A stretch of 60,085 nucleotides of DNA, taken from Bacillus piscicola (GTDB taxonomy: Bacteria > Bacillota > Bacilli > Bacillales > Marinococcaceae). The notes beneath the pieces are model-generated. The model was not told the origin of the DNA, did no database searches, and worked only from the letters and a program-made list of their open reading frames with translations. The DNA is taken from assembly GCF_022458745.1 (NCBI RefSeq), contig NZ_JAJJJF010000013.1, positions 1 through 60,085 of the forward strand, read 5' to 3'. Numbering within the stretch: position 1 is the stretch's first letter; each line of letters opens with the position of its first letter. The position numbers were made by a program, and so were the translations under genes. Shown here piece by piece: positions 42,525-52,514 of this stretch.

Positions 42525-43058
42525 TTAAAGTTTCTCTACTTGATCAAATTCAAGTTCGACTGGCGTTTCGCGGCCAAACATATTTACATGGACTTTTACT
42601 TTTTGCTTCTCCGCGTTAATATCTTCTATCGTACCGGTGAAGTCTGTAAATGGACCTTCTTTTACTTTCACCGATTCTTTCAAGTCAAAATTAACGTGCG
42701 GCTTAGGTTCGCCTTCACCCATTTGCCGGAGTATGTTATCCACTTCATCCGGAAGTAAAGGAGTCGGCTTTGATCCAGCGCCTGCTGAACCTACAAATCC
42801 AGTGACCCCCGGAGTATTGCGGACGACATACCAAGAGTCGTCGGTCATAATCATTTCCACAATGACGTAACCTGGGAACACTTTCCGTGTCACAGCTTTT
42901 GTTTTCCCATTCTTCACTTCATTTTCTTCTTCAACGGGAACAAGAACGCGGAAGATCTTATCGGTCATTTCCATAGACTCCACACGTTTCTCCAGGTTCG
43001 TCTTCACTTTGTTTTCGTAGCCGGAATACGTGTGAACTACAAACCAGCTTTTTTCCAT
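42525..43058 (-). CDS. nusG: Transcription termination/antitermination protein NusG
   Basis: NusG binds the beta-prime clamp and affects pausing; with S10 it can couple transcription to translation. The 177-residue product has the NGN domain (SWFVVHTYSGYENKVKTNLE, GYVIVEM, VVRNTPGVTGFVG) and a C-terminal KOW domain starting near KVKEGPFTDFTGTIEDIN. It follows secE by 47 bases. Confidence 0.97.
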   Translation of the reverse strand: MEKSWFVVHTYSGYENKVKTNLEKRVESMEMTDKIFRVLVPVEEENEVKNGKTKAVTRKVFPGYVIVEMIMTDDSWYVVRNTPGVTGFVGSAGAGSKPTPLLPDEVDNILRQMGEGEPKPHVNFDLKESVKVKEGPFTDFTGTIEDINAEKQKVKVHVNMFGRETPVELEFDQVEKL

Positions 43059-43105
43059 TATCGTCCGGACTGTGACGTCCTTCCCTCCTCCTGTTCAGCG
43101 TTCTC

Positions 43106-43300
43106 TTAATCTAGGAATATTCTTACGAGTTCAGACAACCCAAGATCCACTAGACCAAAAAAGATGACGAAAAAAATAATCGTCACAATTACCACTATTG
43201 TATATTTGGTAAGTTCTTTACGGTTGGGCCATGTGACGCGCTTCATCTCTTTGCTTACGTCACGGAGAAATCTAGCCGGATTTTTTGTGCTGCTAGCCAT
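43106..43300 (-). CDS. secE: Preprotein translocase subunit SecE
   Basis: The clamp subunit of SecYEG. The 64-residue protein has an amphipathic cytoplasmic segment (FLRDVSKEMKRVTWPNRKEL) and a single C-terminal membrane helix (about residues 35-58), the short Gram-positive form. The ATG at 43300 follows GGGAGGTGG; the open frame extends further up without support. It lies between rpmG and nusG. Confidence 0.95.
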   Translation of the reverse strand: MASSTKNPARFLRDVSKEMKRVTWPNRKELTKYTIVVIVTIIFFVIFFGLVDLGLSELVRIFLD

Positions 43301-43484
43301 AACAACAGCCACCTCCCAAATCACACGCTTCACCCTTTTGCAGCAAAGGGAAAACGACTATCTATGTGACCGATCGAACAATTTGTCATGTTACATTCGT
43401 CAGCCCATGCTATGTTGAAGATACTGTACTTTACCTAAAAAGCATCACAGTATGGGGAAAAATCCTAATAAAAAAGAACCGCTT

Positions 43485-43634
43485 TTATTTGGTCTCACGA
43501 TGAAGAGTATGAGCGCTGCACTGTTTGCAAAACTTCTTCATCTCAATGCGGTCTGTAAGAGTATGTGTATTCTTTTCAGTTGTGTAGTTTCTTGACATAC
43601 AAGCGGAACATGCTAGTATCACTTTTCTTCGCAT
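43485..43634 (-). CDS. rpmG: 50S ribosomal protein L33, zinc-binding form
   Basis: A 49-residue L33 with two CxxC pairs (CSAC and CKQC), the zinc-dependent form; Bacillus often has zinc-free paralogues elsewhere. The ATG at 43634 ([19 protein letters not shown]) follows CAGGAGGG. The B. subtilis 168 copy at this locus (rpmGB) is broken, whereas here the gene is intact. Confidence 0.96.
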   Translation of the reverse strand: MRRKVILACSACMSRNYTTEKNTHTLTDRIEMKKFCKQCSAHTLHRETK

Positions 43635-43677
43635 GTCTTCCCTCCTGTTTATGCAACCTTGCCGCATATGCTTCATA

Positions 43678-43706
43678 ACCTTATCACATCGAAAAAACCG
43701 TGTCAA
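43678..43706 (-). promoter_or_regulatory. Sigma-A promoter of rpmG(-secE-nusG)
   Basis: On the minus strand, TTGACA (43701-43706), 17 bases, TAAGGT (43678-43683), placed just after the sigH terminator. Confidence 0.7.
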
Positions 43707-43737
43707 TTCTCGCTATGTACAGACCTGCAGATCGGAA

Positions 43738-43766
43738 AAGGCATCCTCTCATGGCCGGGATGCCTT
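43738..43766 (-). terminator. Terminator of sigH
   Basis: The 9-bp stem AAGGCATCC / GGATGCCTT (43738-43746 with 43758-43766) encloses an 11-base loop. The minus strand continues TTTTCC and the plus strand TCTCTTTTTT, so it could act in both directions. It lies 18 bases after the sigH stop. Confidence 0.8.
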
Positions 43767-43783
43767 CTCTTTTTTGTTTATGT

Positions 43784-44434
43784 TCAGGAAACGATGCTTT
43801 TTACTTCTATATGTCTTTCAAGCTTCCTTTTTACGCGCTGCAACGCATTGTCGATCGACTTGACATGACGGTTCAGCTCTCCCGAAATCTCTTGATAAGA
43901 CCTCCCGTCCAAATACAACATCAGCACTTTCTGCTCAAGATCACTTAACACTTCTCTGATTTTTAATTCAATATCGTCAACCTGTTCTTGATTAATGAAT
44001 AATTCTTCCGGATCTGTAACTCGCGAACCACACAGGACGTCAAGCAGTGTCCTTTCTGATTCTTCATCATAAAGCGGCTTGTCCAAAGAAACATAAGAGT
44101 TAAGCGGCATGTGTTTCTGCCTGGTCGCTGTTTTGATTGCTGTGATGATCTGTCTTGTGATACAAAGCTCGGCAAAGGCTCTAAAAGACGACAGCTTGTC
44201 TCCTCGAAAATCGCGAATTGCCTTATAAAGGCCTATCATTCCTTCTTGGACAATGTCTTCGTGGTCCCCACCGATCAGAAAATATGACTTCGCTTTTGCC
44301 CGGACAAAGTTTTTGTATTTGTTAATGAGCAGTTCTAACGAAATAGTATCTCCTAAACGAACTTTTTCAACGAGAATTTCATCTTCGGTTTTCTCTAAGT
44401 ACTGATGCCCTTTTTCTTTGAGGTCCAGACTCAA
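43784..44434 (-). CDS. sigH: RNA polymerase sigma-H factor
   Basis: Sigma-H (Spo0H) directs early-stationary and sporulation-onset genes such as spo0A, kinA and ftsAZ. The 216-residue product has region 2 (EDIVQEGMIGLYKAIRDF, and the DNA-melting part FRAFAELCITRQII) and region 4 helix-turn-helix near LDGRSYQEISGELNRHVKS. The start is TTG with GGAGGGA upstream. It has its own promoter within the end of rae1 and a terminator downstream. A 22-base palindrome overlaps the promoter. Confidence 0.96.
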   Translation of the reverse strand: MSLDLKEKGHQYLEKTEDEILVEKVRLGDTISLELLINKYKNFVRAKAKSYFLIGGDHEDIVQEGMIGLYKAIRDFRGDKLSSFRAFAELCITRQIITAIKTATRQKHMPLNSYVSLDKPLYDEESERTLLDVLCGSRVTDPEELFINQEQVDDIELKIREVLSDLEQKVLMLYLDGRSYQEISGELNRHVKSIDNALQRVKRKLERHIEVKSIVS

Positions 44435-44480
44435 TACAATCCCTCCGCCCTAGACTGATTGTACGAACAAAGTTACGTTG

Positions 44481-44502
44481 TAATGTGTTGGTAAACACAT
44501 TA
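44481..44502. promoter_or_regulatory. 22-base palindrome overlapping the sigH -10 region
   Basis: TAATGTGTT-GGTA-AACACATTA is a perfect 9-bp inverted repeat around a four-base centre. Its right arm overlaps the sigH -10 hexamer (44499-44504), and the rest covers the predicted transcription start. This is a standard location for a repressor operator, and it would also form a hairpin at the 5' end of the mRNA. Confidence 0.55.
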
Positions 44503-44528
44503 TATAGCACCCCTCGCAAGGGCGTCAA
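44499..44528 (-). promoter_or_regulatory. Sigma-A promoter of sigH
   Basis: On the minus strand, TTGACG (44523-44528), 18 bases, TATAAT (44499-44504). The hexamers lie in the gap between rae1 and sigH, next to the rae1 stop. Confidence 0.75.
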
Positions 44529-44532
44529 CCGC

Positions 44533-45045
44533 TTAACGGTGCCCTCGACGCCATTTGTCAAAAATTTCAGCAATTTCCTCTGAAAGCGGAAAATTTGACA
44601 CTTTTTCATGGGAATTTTGTGCGATGACTTCTTTTGCTATATTTTTTTCGACAATTTTCATCTCGATTCGAAGTTCCCGTGCAGATTTACGAAGAGCACC
44701 ACTGCCAAATGTAACGGACTGTTCGGCATAATCCGAAGTAGCAACATAAATACACGTTTCGATATTTTTTAACTCACCTACCAGTTTTTCGATCCTTTCA
44801 TCAGCGGTTTCATTCTCACGAGTATAAATGATGTCAATAAGGTGGTTATTATAGTTCTTGCCAAGCCCCGGAACCATGTGTGCATCAAAAACCACTTTCA
44901 CTTCCCAGCCTTTATATGCTTGGTACTCAGCCATTCTTTCAATTAAGAAATCTCGAGCCTCTGCTAAGTTGTGCTCTCGCAATTTTTTAAGCTCCGGCCA
45001 GTCACCGATCATGTTATAGCCGTCAACAAGCAGTATATTTTTCAT
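44533..45045 (-). CDS. rae1: Ribosome-associated endoribonuclease Rae1 (NYN domain, YacP)
   Basis: Rae1 cleaves mRNAs in the ribosomal A site in a translation-dependent way in B. subtilis. The 170-residue protein is a single NYN/PIN-like domain with the acidic residues of LLVDGYNMIGDW, VVFDAHMVPG, ETADERIE and ATSDYAEQ. I take the ATG at 45045 (MKNILLVDGYN), matching the B. subtilis length; a GTG at 45054 is too close to the ribosome-binding site. It starts one base after the rlmB stop. Confidence 0.93.
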   Translation of the reverse strand: MKNILLVDGYNMIGDWPELKKLREHNLAEARDFLIERMAEYQAYKGWEVKVVFDAHMVPGLGKNYNNHLIDIIYTRENETADERIEKLVGELKNIETCIYVATSDYAEQSVTFGSGALRKSARELRIEMKIVEKNIAKEVIAQNSHEKVSNFPLSEEIAEIFDKWRRGHR

Positions 45046-45046
45046 C

Positions 45047-45799
45047 TCATCCACTACTTCCTAACGGTAATCGCTTCCGGTACACTTCGTACATGAGAAG
45101 ACTGGCTGCAACCGAAGCATTTAAGGAGGTGATATGACCCTGCATGGGAATTCTCAACAGAAGGTCACATTTTTCTTTTACCAGGCGGCTCATCCCTTTA
45201 CCTTCATTGCCAATGACGACCCCAATAGGCATGTCGGCTCCCCATGACCAAATGTCCTCTTCACCGGCAGCATCTGTACCTGCGAGCCACAGTCCCCGCT
45301 TCTTTAATTCATCCATCGTTCTTGCCATATTTGTTACGCGGACAACTGGTACATGCTCAATGGCGCCTGCTGAAGATTTGGCAACCGTTTGCGTCAAGCC
45401 GACAGCTCTTCGTTTGGGAATAATCACGCCGTGCACCCCTGCAGCATCTGCCGTGCGTAATATCGAGCCAAGGTTATGTGGGTCCGCTATTTCATCTAAA
45501 AGCAAAAAGAAAGGGTCTTCTTCACGTGCAGCTGCTTTCTGAAACAAATCTTCCATTTCTGCGTATTCGTAAGCCGCGACAGAAGCTGCTATGCCTTGAT
45601 GGTGAGAGGAAGAAGTCAGCTCATCTAGTTTTTTTCGAGGGACATGCTGTACCGTAATCCCTCGCTCTTTCGCTAGTTGGTATACCTTGTTTATCTGTCC
45701 CTTGGATGCTCCCTCTGCTGCCCAAATTTTATTAATCGGTCTACCTGCCCGCAAAGCCTCTAGAACAGGGTTCTTTCCAATAAGCCATTCTTCATTCAT
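45047..45799 (-). CDS. rlmB: 23S rRNA (guanosine-2'-O)-methyltransferase RlmB (SpoU family)
   Basis: Methylates the ribose of a guanosine in the peptidyl-transferase loop region of 23S rRNA (G2251 in E. coli numbering). The 250-residue protein has an N-terminal RNA-binding domain ([13 protein letters not shown]) and a knotted SPOUT domain with [29 protein letters not shown] and [14 protein letters not shown]. The ATG at 45799 follows GAGAGGAG and lies inside the end of mrnC (8-base overlap). Confidence 0.95.
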   Translation of the reverse strand: MNEEWLIGKNPVLEALRAGRPINKIWAAEGASKGQINKVYQLAKERGITVQHVPRKKLDELTSSSHHQGIAASVAAYEYAEMEDLFQKAAAREEDPFFLLLDEIADPHNLGSILRTADAAGVHGVIIPKRRAVGLTQTVAKSSAGAIEHVPVVRVTNMARTMDELKKRGLWLAGTDAAGEEDIWSWGADMPIGVVIGNEGKGMSRLVKEKCDLLLRIPMQGHITSLNASVAASLLMYEVYRKRLPLGSSG

Positions 45800-46214
45800 T
45801 ATTATCACTCCTCTCAATCGTATTTATCGCAAATGAGATCACTTCCTCAAGACGTTCTGTACGTCCCAAAAGATACAAATATCCGAGCAACGCCTCATAG
45901 GCCGTACTGTGCCGGTACGTATTTAAGTCCGTGTTTTTCGGGACCGTTCCCGGCTTGGCATTACGGCCGCGACGTGCCACCGCCTGCTCTTCTTCTGTAA
46001 GCATATTTTCCTCTAAAAGCTTAAAAAGGACCTTGGCTTGCGCAAACGCTGAGACAAACGAAACAGAACTACGATGAAGCAGGTGGGGGCGCACCCTGCC
46101 AGACAGAATCAGGTGCTCGCGAACATACAGGTCGTAAATAGAATCACCGACATATGCAAGCGCAAGCGCATTCAGTTGTTTGATATCTACTTTACCCTCG
46201 TGTCTTTTTTTCAT
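45792..46214 (-). CDS. mrnC: Mini-ribonuclease III
   Basis: MrnC trims both ends of 23S rRNA precursors and is an RNase III catalytic domain without the double-stranded-RNA-binding domain. The 140-residue protein shows [18 protein letters not shown] with the catalytic Asp, and the second acidic motif near [11 protein letters not shown]. The ATG at 46214 gives the family length; the frame extends far upstream into cysS and is not used. It starts one base after the cysS stop. Confidence 0.94.
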   Translation of the reverse strand: MKKRHEGKVDIKQLNALALAYVGDSIYDLYVREHLILSGRVRPHLLHRSSVSFVSAFAQAKVLFKLLEENMLTEEEQAVARRGRNAKPGTVPKNTDLNTYRHSTAYEALLGYLYLLGRTERLEEVISFAINTIERSDNNE

Positions 46215-46215
46215 G

Positions 46216-47616
46216 TTATTGTTCCCGCTTCCACCGCGTTCCTTGTGGCGTGTCTTCGAGTATAATACCCTGCGCTTTGAGTGAATCTCTAATTTCATCA
46301 GCGCGAGCAAAATCCCTGTTTTTCCGCGCCTCAATCCGCTCTTGAATTAAATTTTCAACCTCCGTGTCCATTACCTCCTCCACGGTTTCCACTGCGATAT
46401 CTAACACACTGCCAATCTCACGGATGGTGTCTATAAAAAATTGCAGCACGGTTCTGGCCGACTGTTTCTCCTGCAGATAACGGTTCGCTTCTTTCACCAA
46501 GTCAAATAAAACGCTAATCCCATTTGCACTGTTGAAGTCATCATCCATTTCGGCAATAAATTTCTTTTTGTACGATCTGATTTTTTCTATCCAGTCACCT
46601 TCACTGCCGTGGTCTGCGCTGTTTTCCCATCGATACTTTACATTATCAGTAGTAGATTGAATTCTTTCCAGACTATTTTTGGCACTCTCCAGCAATTCCT
46701 CGTCAAAATTCAGGGGGCTGCGATAATGAGCTTGCAGCATAAAAAAGCGGACAACTTCAGGCCGGTGTTTGTTGATAAGATCACGCACTAAAACAAAGTT
46801 CCCTAATGACTTAGACATTTTTTCATTGTTAATCTGAATGTAGCCATTATGCATCCAATACTTCGCCATCGGTTGATCGTTCAGTGCTTCTGACTGAGCA
46901 ATTTCATTTTCGTGGTGTGGAAATGTCAGATCCTGGCCGCCCGCATGAATATCAATCGTATCACCCAAGTATTTCTTAACCATTGCCGAACATTCAATAT
47001 GCCAGCCTGGCCGCCCCTTGCCCCAAGGACTATCCCAGGAAATTTCCCCATTTTTCGCTTCTTTCCAGAGAGCAAAATCCAATGGATCCTTCTTCTTATC
47101 TCCAACTTCCACTCGCGCTCCGGCTTGCAATTCATGAATGGACTGTGATGACAGCTTTCCGTACTCTTTGAAGGATTTTGTTTTAAAATAAACGTCCCCT
47201 GCCGCTTCATAGGCATACCCTTTTTCGACAAGCAACCTTATAAACTCAATAATCTCTGGCATCGTTTCTGTTACACGAGGATGCAGATCAGCTTTCTTTA
47301 CTCCGAGGGCTTCTGTATCTTGAAAATAAGCCTCAATGAACCGCTCCGCCACTTTTGGAACCTCTTCCTCCAGTTCTCGTGCTGCTTTAATAATTTTGTC
47401 ATCCACGTCGGTGAAGTTGGAGACAAAAAACACTTCATAGCCACGAAAGACGAGATAGCGTCTGACCATGTCGAAAACGATAGCAGGTCGTGCATTTCCG
47501 ATATGGATATTATTGTATACAGTCGGGCCGCATACATACATTTTAATTTTCCCTTCCTGAAGCGGCACCAGCTTTTCTTTTTTGCGAGTCAATGAGTTAT
47601 AAAGAGTAATACTCAT
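46216..47616 (-). CDS. cysS: Cysteinyl-tRNA synthetase
   Basis: Charges tRNA-Cys. A class I enzyme of 466 residues with the zinc ligands Cys29 (YVCGPTVYN), Cys near 209 (WHIECSAM) and the His-Glu of [16 protein letters not shown]-type HIGNARPAI and KMSKS (KMSKSLGNF), and a C-terminal anticodon-binding domain. It overlaps cysE by four bases, so supply of cysteine and its charging are co-expressed under the upstream Cys T-box. Confidence 0.98.
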   Translation of the reverse strand: MSITLYNSLTRKKEKLVPLQEGKIKMYVCGPTVYNNIHIGNARPAIVFDMVRRYLVFRGYEVFFVSNFTDVDDKIIKAARELEEEVPKVAERFIEAYFQDTEALGVKKADLHPRVTETMPEIIEFIRLLVEKGYAYEAAGDVYFKTKSFKEYGKLSSQSIHELQAGARVEVGDKKKDPLDFALWKEAKNGEISWDSPWGKGRPGWHIECSAMVKKYLGDTIDIHAGGQDLTFPHHENEIAQSEALNDQPMAKYWMHNGYIQINNEKMSKSLGNFVLVRDLINKHRPEVVRFFMLQAHYRSPLNFDEELLESAKNSLERIQSTTDNVKYRWENSADHGSEGDWIEKIRSYKKKFIAEMDDDFNSANGISVLFDLVKEANRYLQEKQSARTVLQFFIDTIREIGSVLDIAVETVEEVMDTEVENLIQERIEARKNRDFARADEIRDSLKAQGIILEDTPQGTRWKREQ

Positions 47617-48284
47617 ACGTCATCGCTCCTTTCTTCTTGGTTGCTATTACTTTTGTATGTTGCAAGTTCCTGTTTAAGTGCAGCCAATTCCTCTTCTAAT
47701 TCAATAAATTTGTCGGCCACGGGGTCGGGCAAAAGGTGATGCGCCAGAGAATCATGGTTAATTTTCACGCCGTCCTGAACAACGACTTTACCCGGTATGC
47801 CAACCACGGTGGAATTAGGCGGTACTTCTTTTAAGACGACAGAACCAGCTCCAATACGGGAATGCTCTCCGATCGTCATGGATCCGAGTATTTTCGCACC
47901 ACTTGCAATAAGCACATTGTCTTCTATCGTCGGATGCCGCTTCCCTTTTTCTTTCCCTGTCCCCCCAAGCGTAACCCCTTGATAAATCGTCACGTCGTTC
48001 CCAATGTTACATGTTTCACCAATAACCACTCCCATGCCGTGGTCAATAAACAAACGTTGCCCGATGACAGCCCCAGGATGGATTTCAATACCAGTAAAAA
48101 AACGGCTGATTTGTGATAACAATCTAGCAAAAAAACATAACTTCTTTTTCCACAACCAATGCGCGATTCGATGCGCCCAAATTGCGTGCACCCCGGAGTA
48201 GGTCATAATGACTTCAAACTTACTGCGCGCAGCGGGGTCACGGTCAAACACGACTTCTATATCATTTTTAAATGTTCTCCACAT
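47613..48284 (-). CDS. cysE: Serine O-acetyltransferase
   Basis: Makes O-acetylserine from serine and acetyl-CoA, the first step of cysteine synthesis. The 223-residue protein has an N-terminal helical part and a left-handed beta-helix of hexapeptide repeats, with the catalytic His in [10 protein letters not shown] and the acetyl-CoA loop [11 protein letters not shown]. The ATG at 48284 follows GAGGAG; the start at 48308 precedes that site. It is expressed from the T-box leader upstream. Confidence 0.96.
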   Translation of the reverse strand: MWRTFKNDIEVVFDRDPAARSKFEVIMTYSGVHAIWAHRIAHWLWKKKLCFFARLLSQISRFFTGIEIHPGAVIGQRLFIDHGMGVVIGETCNIGNDVTIYQGVTLGGTGKEKGKRHPTIEDNVLIASGAKILGSMTIGEHSRIGAGSVVLKEVPPNSTVVGIPGKVVVQDGVKINHDSLAHHLLPDPVADKFIELEEELAALKQELATYKSNSNQEERSDDV

Positions 48285-48329
48285 CTTCCTGTCACTCCTC
48301 TCCTCCAAAACAACATTCGTTTTTTTTCT

Positions 48330-48590
48330 ATAAAAATAAGCGCCCTATGCACTGTTTGTGCACAGAGACGCTTAAGTGAGCGCGGTTCCACTCTGTTTAA
48401 AAGAGTCGTCCTAAAAGCAGACTCTTTTCCCTCCAACAGATAACGGCTGCTGTCCGCTTCTGCCTACTTCATTCAACAGAAGACTCCGGGATGCATGTTC
48501 AGAATATGCCTCCAGAAACCACTTTCAGCACTCATGGTTCTCTCTGTGCAGGGGCTGTATTCTTACTTTTTCCCTTCCAAGCTTTCTCGT
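48330..48590 (-). promoter_or_regulatory. T-box riboswitch (tRNA-Cys) controlling cysE-cysS
   Basis: The T-box sequence reads AGAGTGGAACCGCGCT on the minus strand (48379-48394), one base off the AGGGTGGNACCGCG consensus. Upstream are the Stem I features GTGCTGAAAG and GAACATGCATCC, in which a UGC Cys codon (48493-48495) is the likely specifier. Uncharged tRNA-Cys would pair and prevent the downstream terminator from forming. A weak promoter candidate (TTCAAC, 17 bases, TATACG) lies near 48575-48605. Confidence 0.92.
48333..48373 (-). terminator. T-box-controlled terminator before cysE
   Basis: On the minus strand AAGCGTCTCTGTGCAC and GTGCATAGGGCGCTT form a long stem with a short A-rich loop, followed by TTTTT (48333-48337). 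It competes with the T-box antiterminator. Confidence 0.88.
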
Positions 48591-48605
48591 ATAATCCATT
48601 CAAAT

Positions 48606-50066
48606 TTATAGTTGAACTGCCCGCTCGAGGCGGGTCTGTACAATTTTCTTCCCTAGCAACGAAATCGCATGCGGCAGCTCTGGGCCGTGCGTTTGTCCGG
48701 TAACAGCGACACGGATTGGCATGAACAGCTTTTTCCCTTTCTCGCCAGTCGCTTTTTGTGTTGCCTTGATTGCTTTCTTTATCTCTGCCGGTTCAAAACT
48801 AGGCAGATTCTCAAGTTCTTCGGAAAATTGTCTTAACACTTCCGGAACCTGTTCTTCATTTAATACTGCTGTTGACTCTTCATTATACGCTATTTCCGTC
48901 TTAAAGAACAACGATGTTAATCCAACGACCTCAGCTGCAAAGTGCATTTGCTCTTGATACAGGCCGACTAGTTTTTTTGTCCATTCATACTGTTCAGCAC
49001 TTAGGTCTTCCGGAAGCTTTTCCGCTTTTTGCAAATGTGGGATGGCAAGTTCTGTTAAACGATCAAGATCCGCTTCCTTTACGTACTGATTGTTTACCCA
49101 GGCAAGCTTGTCTGTATCAAATACGGCCGGAGCTTTTGACACTCGGTCAAGAGTGAAAAGCTGCTCCAGTTGAGCTAATGAAAAAATTTCTTCTTCACCA
49201 CCTGGAGACCACCCTAATAGTGCTAGAAAATTAACAAGCGCTTCTGGTAAGTATCCCAGTTCTTTGTATTGCTCTACGAATTGCATAATAGATTCGTCCC
49301 GTTTACTCATTTTCTGACGATCCGGGTTTAAAATGAGAGAGGCGTGGGCAAACATCGGTTTTTCCCAGCCAAACGCATCGAAAACGAGGGCTTGGCGCGG
49401 AGCATTAGAAAGATGCTCTTCCCCGCGAATGACATGTGAGATCTTCATTAAGTGATCGTCAACGACAACAGCGAAATTATACGTCGGAATTCCGTCTTTA
49501 CGGGCAATTACAAAGTCACCAATGCCATCGGTTTCAAAAGTAACCTGGCCGCGTACGGCATCATCAATGACAACACTTTCACCCTCCGGCACACGGAACC
49601 GGACTACCGGTTTTATTCCCTTTGCTTCATATGCCTTTCGCTCTTGCTCTGTTAAATCCCGATCACGACCGCTGTATTTTGGCGCCTCGCCGCGAGCCAG
49701 CTGCGCTTCACGTTCTGCCTCTAATTCTTCCTCCGTCATGTAATCATAGTAGGCTTTGCCGTTATCAAGAAGTTCTTGTAGATACTTTGTATATATACCA
49801 AGCCGGTCCATACAACGGTAAGGTGCGTGCGGACCTCCGATATCAATACTCTCATCCCAGTCTATTCCAAGCCATTTTAGACTATCTAACAACTTCTCCG
49901 TCGCGTCTTCTATGTTTCTCGCTTGATCCGTGTCTTCAATACGGATAATAAATTTTCCGCCTTGACTTCGTGCAAATAAATAATTAAAAAGGGCTGATCG
50001 TGCTCCTCCAATATGAAGATGTCCTGTAGGACTAGGGGCAAACCTTACTCTTACGTCTTTGTTCAT
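48606..50066 (-). CDS. gltX: Glutamyl-tRNA synthetase
   Basis: Charges tRNA-Glu and, in Bacillus, also tRNA-Gln, which GatCAB then amidates. A class I enzyme of 486 residues with the HIGH motif in [20 protein letters not shown] and KMSKRDESI, and an anticodon-binding domain in the last 160 residues. The ATG at 50066 follows GGAAGGTG. It precedes cysES with the T-box in between, as in B. subtilis. Confidence 0.98.
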   Translation of the reverse strand: MNKDVRVRFAPSPTGHLHIGGARSALFNYLFARSQGGKFIIRIEDTDQARNIEDATEKLLDSLKWLGIDWDESIDIGGPHAPYRCMDRLGIYTKYLQELLDNGKAYYDYMTEEELEAEREAQLARGEAPKYSGRDRDLTEQERKAYEAKGIKPVVRFRVPEGESVVIDDAVRGQVTFETDGIGDFVIARKDGIPTYNFAVVVDDHLMKISHVIRGEEHLSNAPRQALVFDAFGWEKPMFAHASLILNPDRQKMSKRDESIMQFVEQYKELGYLPEALVNFLALLGWSPGGEEEIFSLAQLEQLFTLDRVSKAPAVFDTDKLAWVNNQYVKEADLDRLTELAIPHLQKAEKLPEDLSAEQYEWTKKLVGLYQEQMHFAAEVVGLTSLFFKTEIAYNEESTAVLNEEQVPEVLRQFSEELENLPSFEPAEIKKAIKATQKATGEKGKKLFMPIRVAVTGQTHGPELPHAISLLGKKIVQTRLERAVQL

Positions 50067-50090
50067 TATTCTTACACCTTCCAATTTTTC

Positions 50091-50570
50091 TTAGTCACCC
50101 TGAGGCAGCAACAGTACTACTGCGTGGGCTGCTATCCCTTGTTCCTTTCCAACGAACCCAAGCTGCTCCGTCGTGGTTGCTTTCACGTTAATTTGAGAGC
50201 AATCCGCTTCCAGTATACCTGCAATTCTCCCTTGAATTCTTTCCATATAAGGGGCCATTTTCGGTTTCTCCACCAATATGGTGCAGTCTACATTTCCGAG
50301 CGTATAGCCTTTGTCTTTTACGATATCATACACGTGCTTTAATAGCACAGCCGAGTCCGCGTCTTTAAAAGCGGGATCGGTATCCGGAAAATGCTTGCCT
50401 ATATCGCGCTCGCCTACCGCTCCTAAAAGAGCATCGGAAACGGCATGCAGAAGAACGTCTGCATCAGAATGACCTATTAGCCCTTTTTCATGGCTTATTT
50501 CCACCCCGCCTATAATCAGCGGACGGTTCTCAGCTAATTGATGCACGTCAAAACCATGTCCGATTCGCAT
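50091..50570 (-). CDS. ispF: 2-C-methyl-D-erythritol 2,4-cyclodiphosphate synthase
   Basis: Fifth enzyme of the MEP isoprenoid pathway; it cyclises CDP-ME-2-phosphate with release of CMP. The 159-residue trimeric-type protein has metal ligands in [31 protein letters not shown] and the C-terminal [16 protein letters not shown]. It follows ispD by two bases, forming a two-gene MEP unit. Confidence 0.97.
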   Translation of the reverse strand: MRIGHGFDVHQLAENRPLIIGGVEISHEKGLIGHSDADVLLHAVSDALLGAVGERDIGKHFPDTDPAFKDADSAVLLKHVYDIVKDKGYTLGNVDCTILVEKPKMAPYMERIQGRIAGILEADCSQINVKATTTEQLGFVGKEQGIAAHAVVLLLPQGD

Positions 50571-50572
50571 GT

Positions 50573-51268
50573 CTACTTTTCTCCATTTCTTTTTCTTAGT
50601 ATCGCTTCTGCTGACACAATATCCTCCGGGGTTGTCAACTTAATATTATCATAACTGCCTTCTACAATATGTACCTTTCTCCCGATCCGCTCAACCAAGC
50701 TCGCATCATCTGTGCCATTGAACGAGACGGCAGTTGCTTGTTTATATGCCTCCATGAGGATGGGATATCCAAAGGCTTGCGGTGTCTGGACAGCCCATAG
50801 TTCGGAGCGATCAAGTGTCTCTTGAATAATCCCGTCACTTGCTCTTTTTATCGTATCCTTCACCCGCACTCCAAGCACAGCTGCCTTCTCAGTAACCGCT
50901 GTCTCTAGCAGAAGCCTAATCTCTTTTCGTGTCACAAATGGGCGCGCCCCGTCATGAACCAGCACGAGGTTCGTTTCTTTTCTCAATTGTTTTAAACCTG
51001 CATACACACTGCTCTGGCGATTGTCGCCTCCTGTAGTAATGCTAACTTTACCGCTTTTAACCCACTCTTTCAGCAACACCGTCATGTCTGATATCTCGGC
51101 TTGGTTTGCCGCAACGACAATTTGATCACATAATGGATCATTTGCAAACAAAGAGACCGTTCTAACAATTAACGGCTTCTGGCCGATCATGAGGAACTGC
51201 TTATTACGTCCGGCTTTCATTCGCGAGCCTTGCCCGGCTGCTGGAATAATGACCGTATAATTCAACAT
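50573..51268 (-). CDS. ispD: 2-C-methyl-D-erythritol 4-phosphate cytidylyltransferase
   Basis: Third enzyme of the MEP pathway, joining CTP and MEP. The 231-residue protein has the nucleotide-binding [17 protein letters not shown] and conserved segments [22 protein letters not shown] and [15 protein letters not shown]. It has its own promoter after the yacL terminator and is coupled to ispF. Confidence 0.97.
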   Translation of the reverse strand: MLNYTVIIPAAGQGSRMKAGRNKQFLMIGQKPLIVRTVSLFANDPLCDQIVVAANQAEISDMTVLLKEWVKSGKVSITTGGDNRQSSVYAGLKQLRKETNLVLVHDGARPFVTRKEIRLLLETAVTEKAAVLGVRVKDTIKRASDGIIQETLDRSELWAVQTPQAFGYPILMEAYKQATAVSFNGTDDASLVERIGRKVHIVEGSYDNIKLTTPEDIVSAEAILRKRNGEK

Positions 51269-51308
51269 CTGACTTCCCGGTCCTTCCCTGTATAGTATAA
51301 GCCCTTAT

Positions 51309-51338
51309 ATCATACACGGGAATGATACGATCAAGCAA
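51309..51338 (-). promoter_or_regulatory. Sigma-A promoter of ispD-ispF
   Basis: On the minus strand, TTGCTT (51333-51338), 18 bases, TATGAT (51309-51314), between the yacL terminator and ispD. Confidence 0.55.
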
Positions 51339-51363
51339 CGGCAGTATTCAAGCAAAAGAAACA

Positions 51364-51402
51364 AACCCCTGCTTCGTGACACTCACTTTTCCCGCAGGGG
51401 TT
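51364..51402 (-). terminator. Terminator of yacL
   Basis: The 9-bp stem AACCCCTGC / GCAGGGGTT (51364-51372 with 51394-51402) has a 21-base loop and is followed on the minus strand by TGTTTCTTTTG. Confidence 0.75.
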
Positions 51403-51416
51403 TTCAGCACTCTTTC

Positions 51417-52514
51417 CTAAAGGGCTTTTTCCATTAATTTGGGTTTGGCAAAAATCATCCGGCCGGCGCTCGTTTGCAAAACACTGGTGACAACTACTTC
51501 GATCGTTTTACCGATGTGGCTACGACCGCCTTCTACAACAATCATTGTGCCGTCATCAAGATAGGCAACACCTTGATTTTGTTCTTTTCCGTCCTTGATA
51601 ACTTGCACATTCATCTCTTCTCCAGGAAGCACAACCGGTTTCACCGCATTGGCAAGGTCATTAATGTTTAATACCTCGACCCCTTGCAGATCACATACTT
51701 TATTTAAATTAAAATCGTTCGTTACGACTATTCCACCACGGATTTTAGCGAGCTTAACCAGTTTACTGTCCACTTCATGAATGTCTTCAAAGTCACCTTC
51801 ATAAATCTCAACGGCAACAGGAAGTTCCTTTTGAATTTTATTTAAAATATCAAGCCCCCGGCGTCCGCGGTTACGTTTTAACACATCAGAAGAATCAGCA
51901 ATATGCTGAAGTTCCTCTAACACAAATTCAGGAATAACGATCGTGCCTTCTAAAAAGCCAGTTTGGCAAATATCAGCAATACGTCCGTCTATAATCACAC
52001 TTGTATCCAAGATCTTAATTTTCTGTTCTGTAACTGCTTGTGTACTTTCATTCTCGTCTTTCTTTTTTGCCGATGATCGGCCAGCAGGAAACAGGCTCAT
52101 TAACTCATCTCGTTTTTTAAACCCCACTTGAAAGCCAAAATAACCAAGAAAAAAAGTAACGAAAATCGGGACAACTGAACTAATGACAGGAAATGATACA
52201 GAGTTTAACGGAATCCCAATCAAAAAAGCGACAACTAGACCAATGACTAATCCAATCGTTCCAGATATAACATCTGTTACAGGAGCTTTAACAATCATCT
52301 CTTCCAGTACTTTCATGACATTTACGATGTAGTCTGCAAGCCAAAAAGTCACCAAATACAGAAGCACAGCACCAATCAATGCACCAATATACGGACTTCC
52401 CATCCATTCTGGCACAGCATTAAAATTAATAAGCATTATAAATTCCGGTATAAATATAAAACCAAGTGTCGCCCCAGCGACGATAAAAAATAATTGTACA
52501 ATCCATCTTAACAC
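51417..52514 (-). CDS. yacL: PIN-TRAM domain membrane protein YacL
   Basis: A 365-residue protein with four N-terminal membrane segments (about residues 5-25, 42-62, 83-105 and 112-132), a cytoplasmic PIN nuclease-like domain ([29 protein letters not shown]) and a C-terminal TRAM domain ([21 protein letters not shown]). The acidic PIN residues are kept, so RNase activity is possible but its target is unknown. The start is GTG with AAAGGAGGTG upstream. In B. subtilis it follows disA; here it directly follows radA after 175 bases. Confidence 0.9.
   Translation of the reverse strand: MLRWIVQLFFIVAGATLGFIFIPEFIMLINFNAVPEWMGSPYIGALIGAVLLYLVTFWLADYIVNVMKVLEEMIVKAPVTDVISGTIGLVIGLVVAFLIGIPLNSVSFPVISSVVPIFVTFFLGYFGFQVGFKKRDELMSLFPAGRSSAKKKDENESTQAVTEQKIKILDTSVIIDGRIADICQTGFLEGTIVIPEFVLEELQHIADSSDVLKRNRGRRGLDILNKIQKELPVAVEIYEGDFEDIHEVDSKLVKLAKIRGGIVVTNDFNLNKVCDLQGVEVLNINDLANAVKPVVLPGEEMNVQVIKDGKEQNQGVAYLDDGTMIVVEGGRSHIGKTIEVVVTSVLQTSAGRMIFAKPKLMEKAL

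Noticed and set aside
43384-43484. Possible tRNA gene between rpmG and secE, as in some Firmicutes
   Set aside because: There is an inverted repeat ATACTGT/ACAGTAT, but no T-arm GGTTCNANNCC or anticodon arm.
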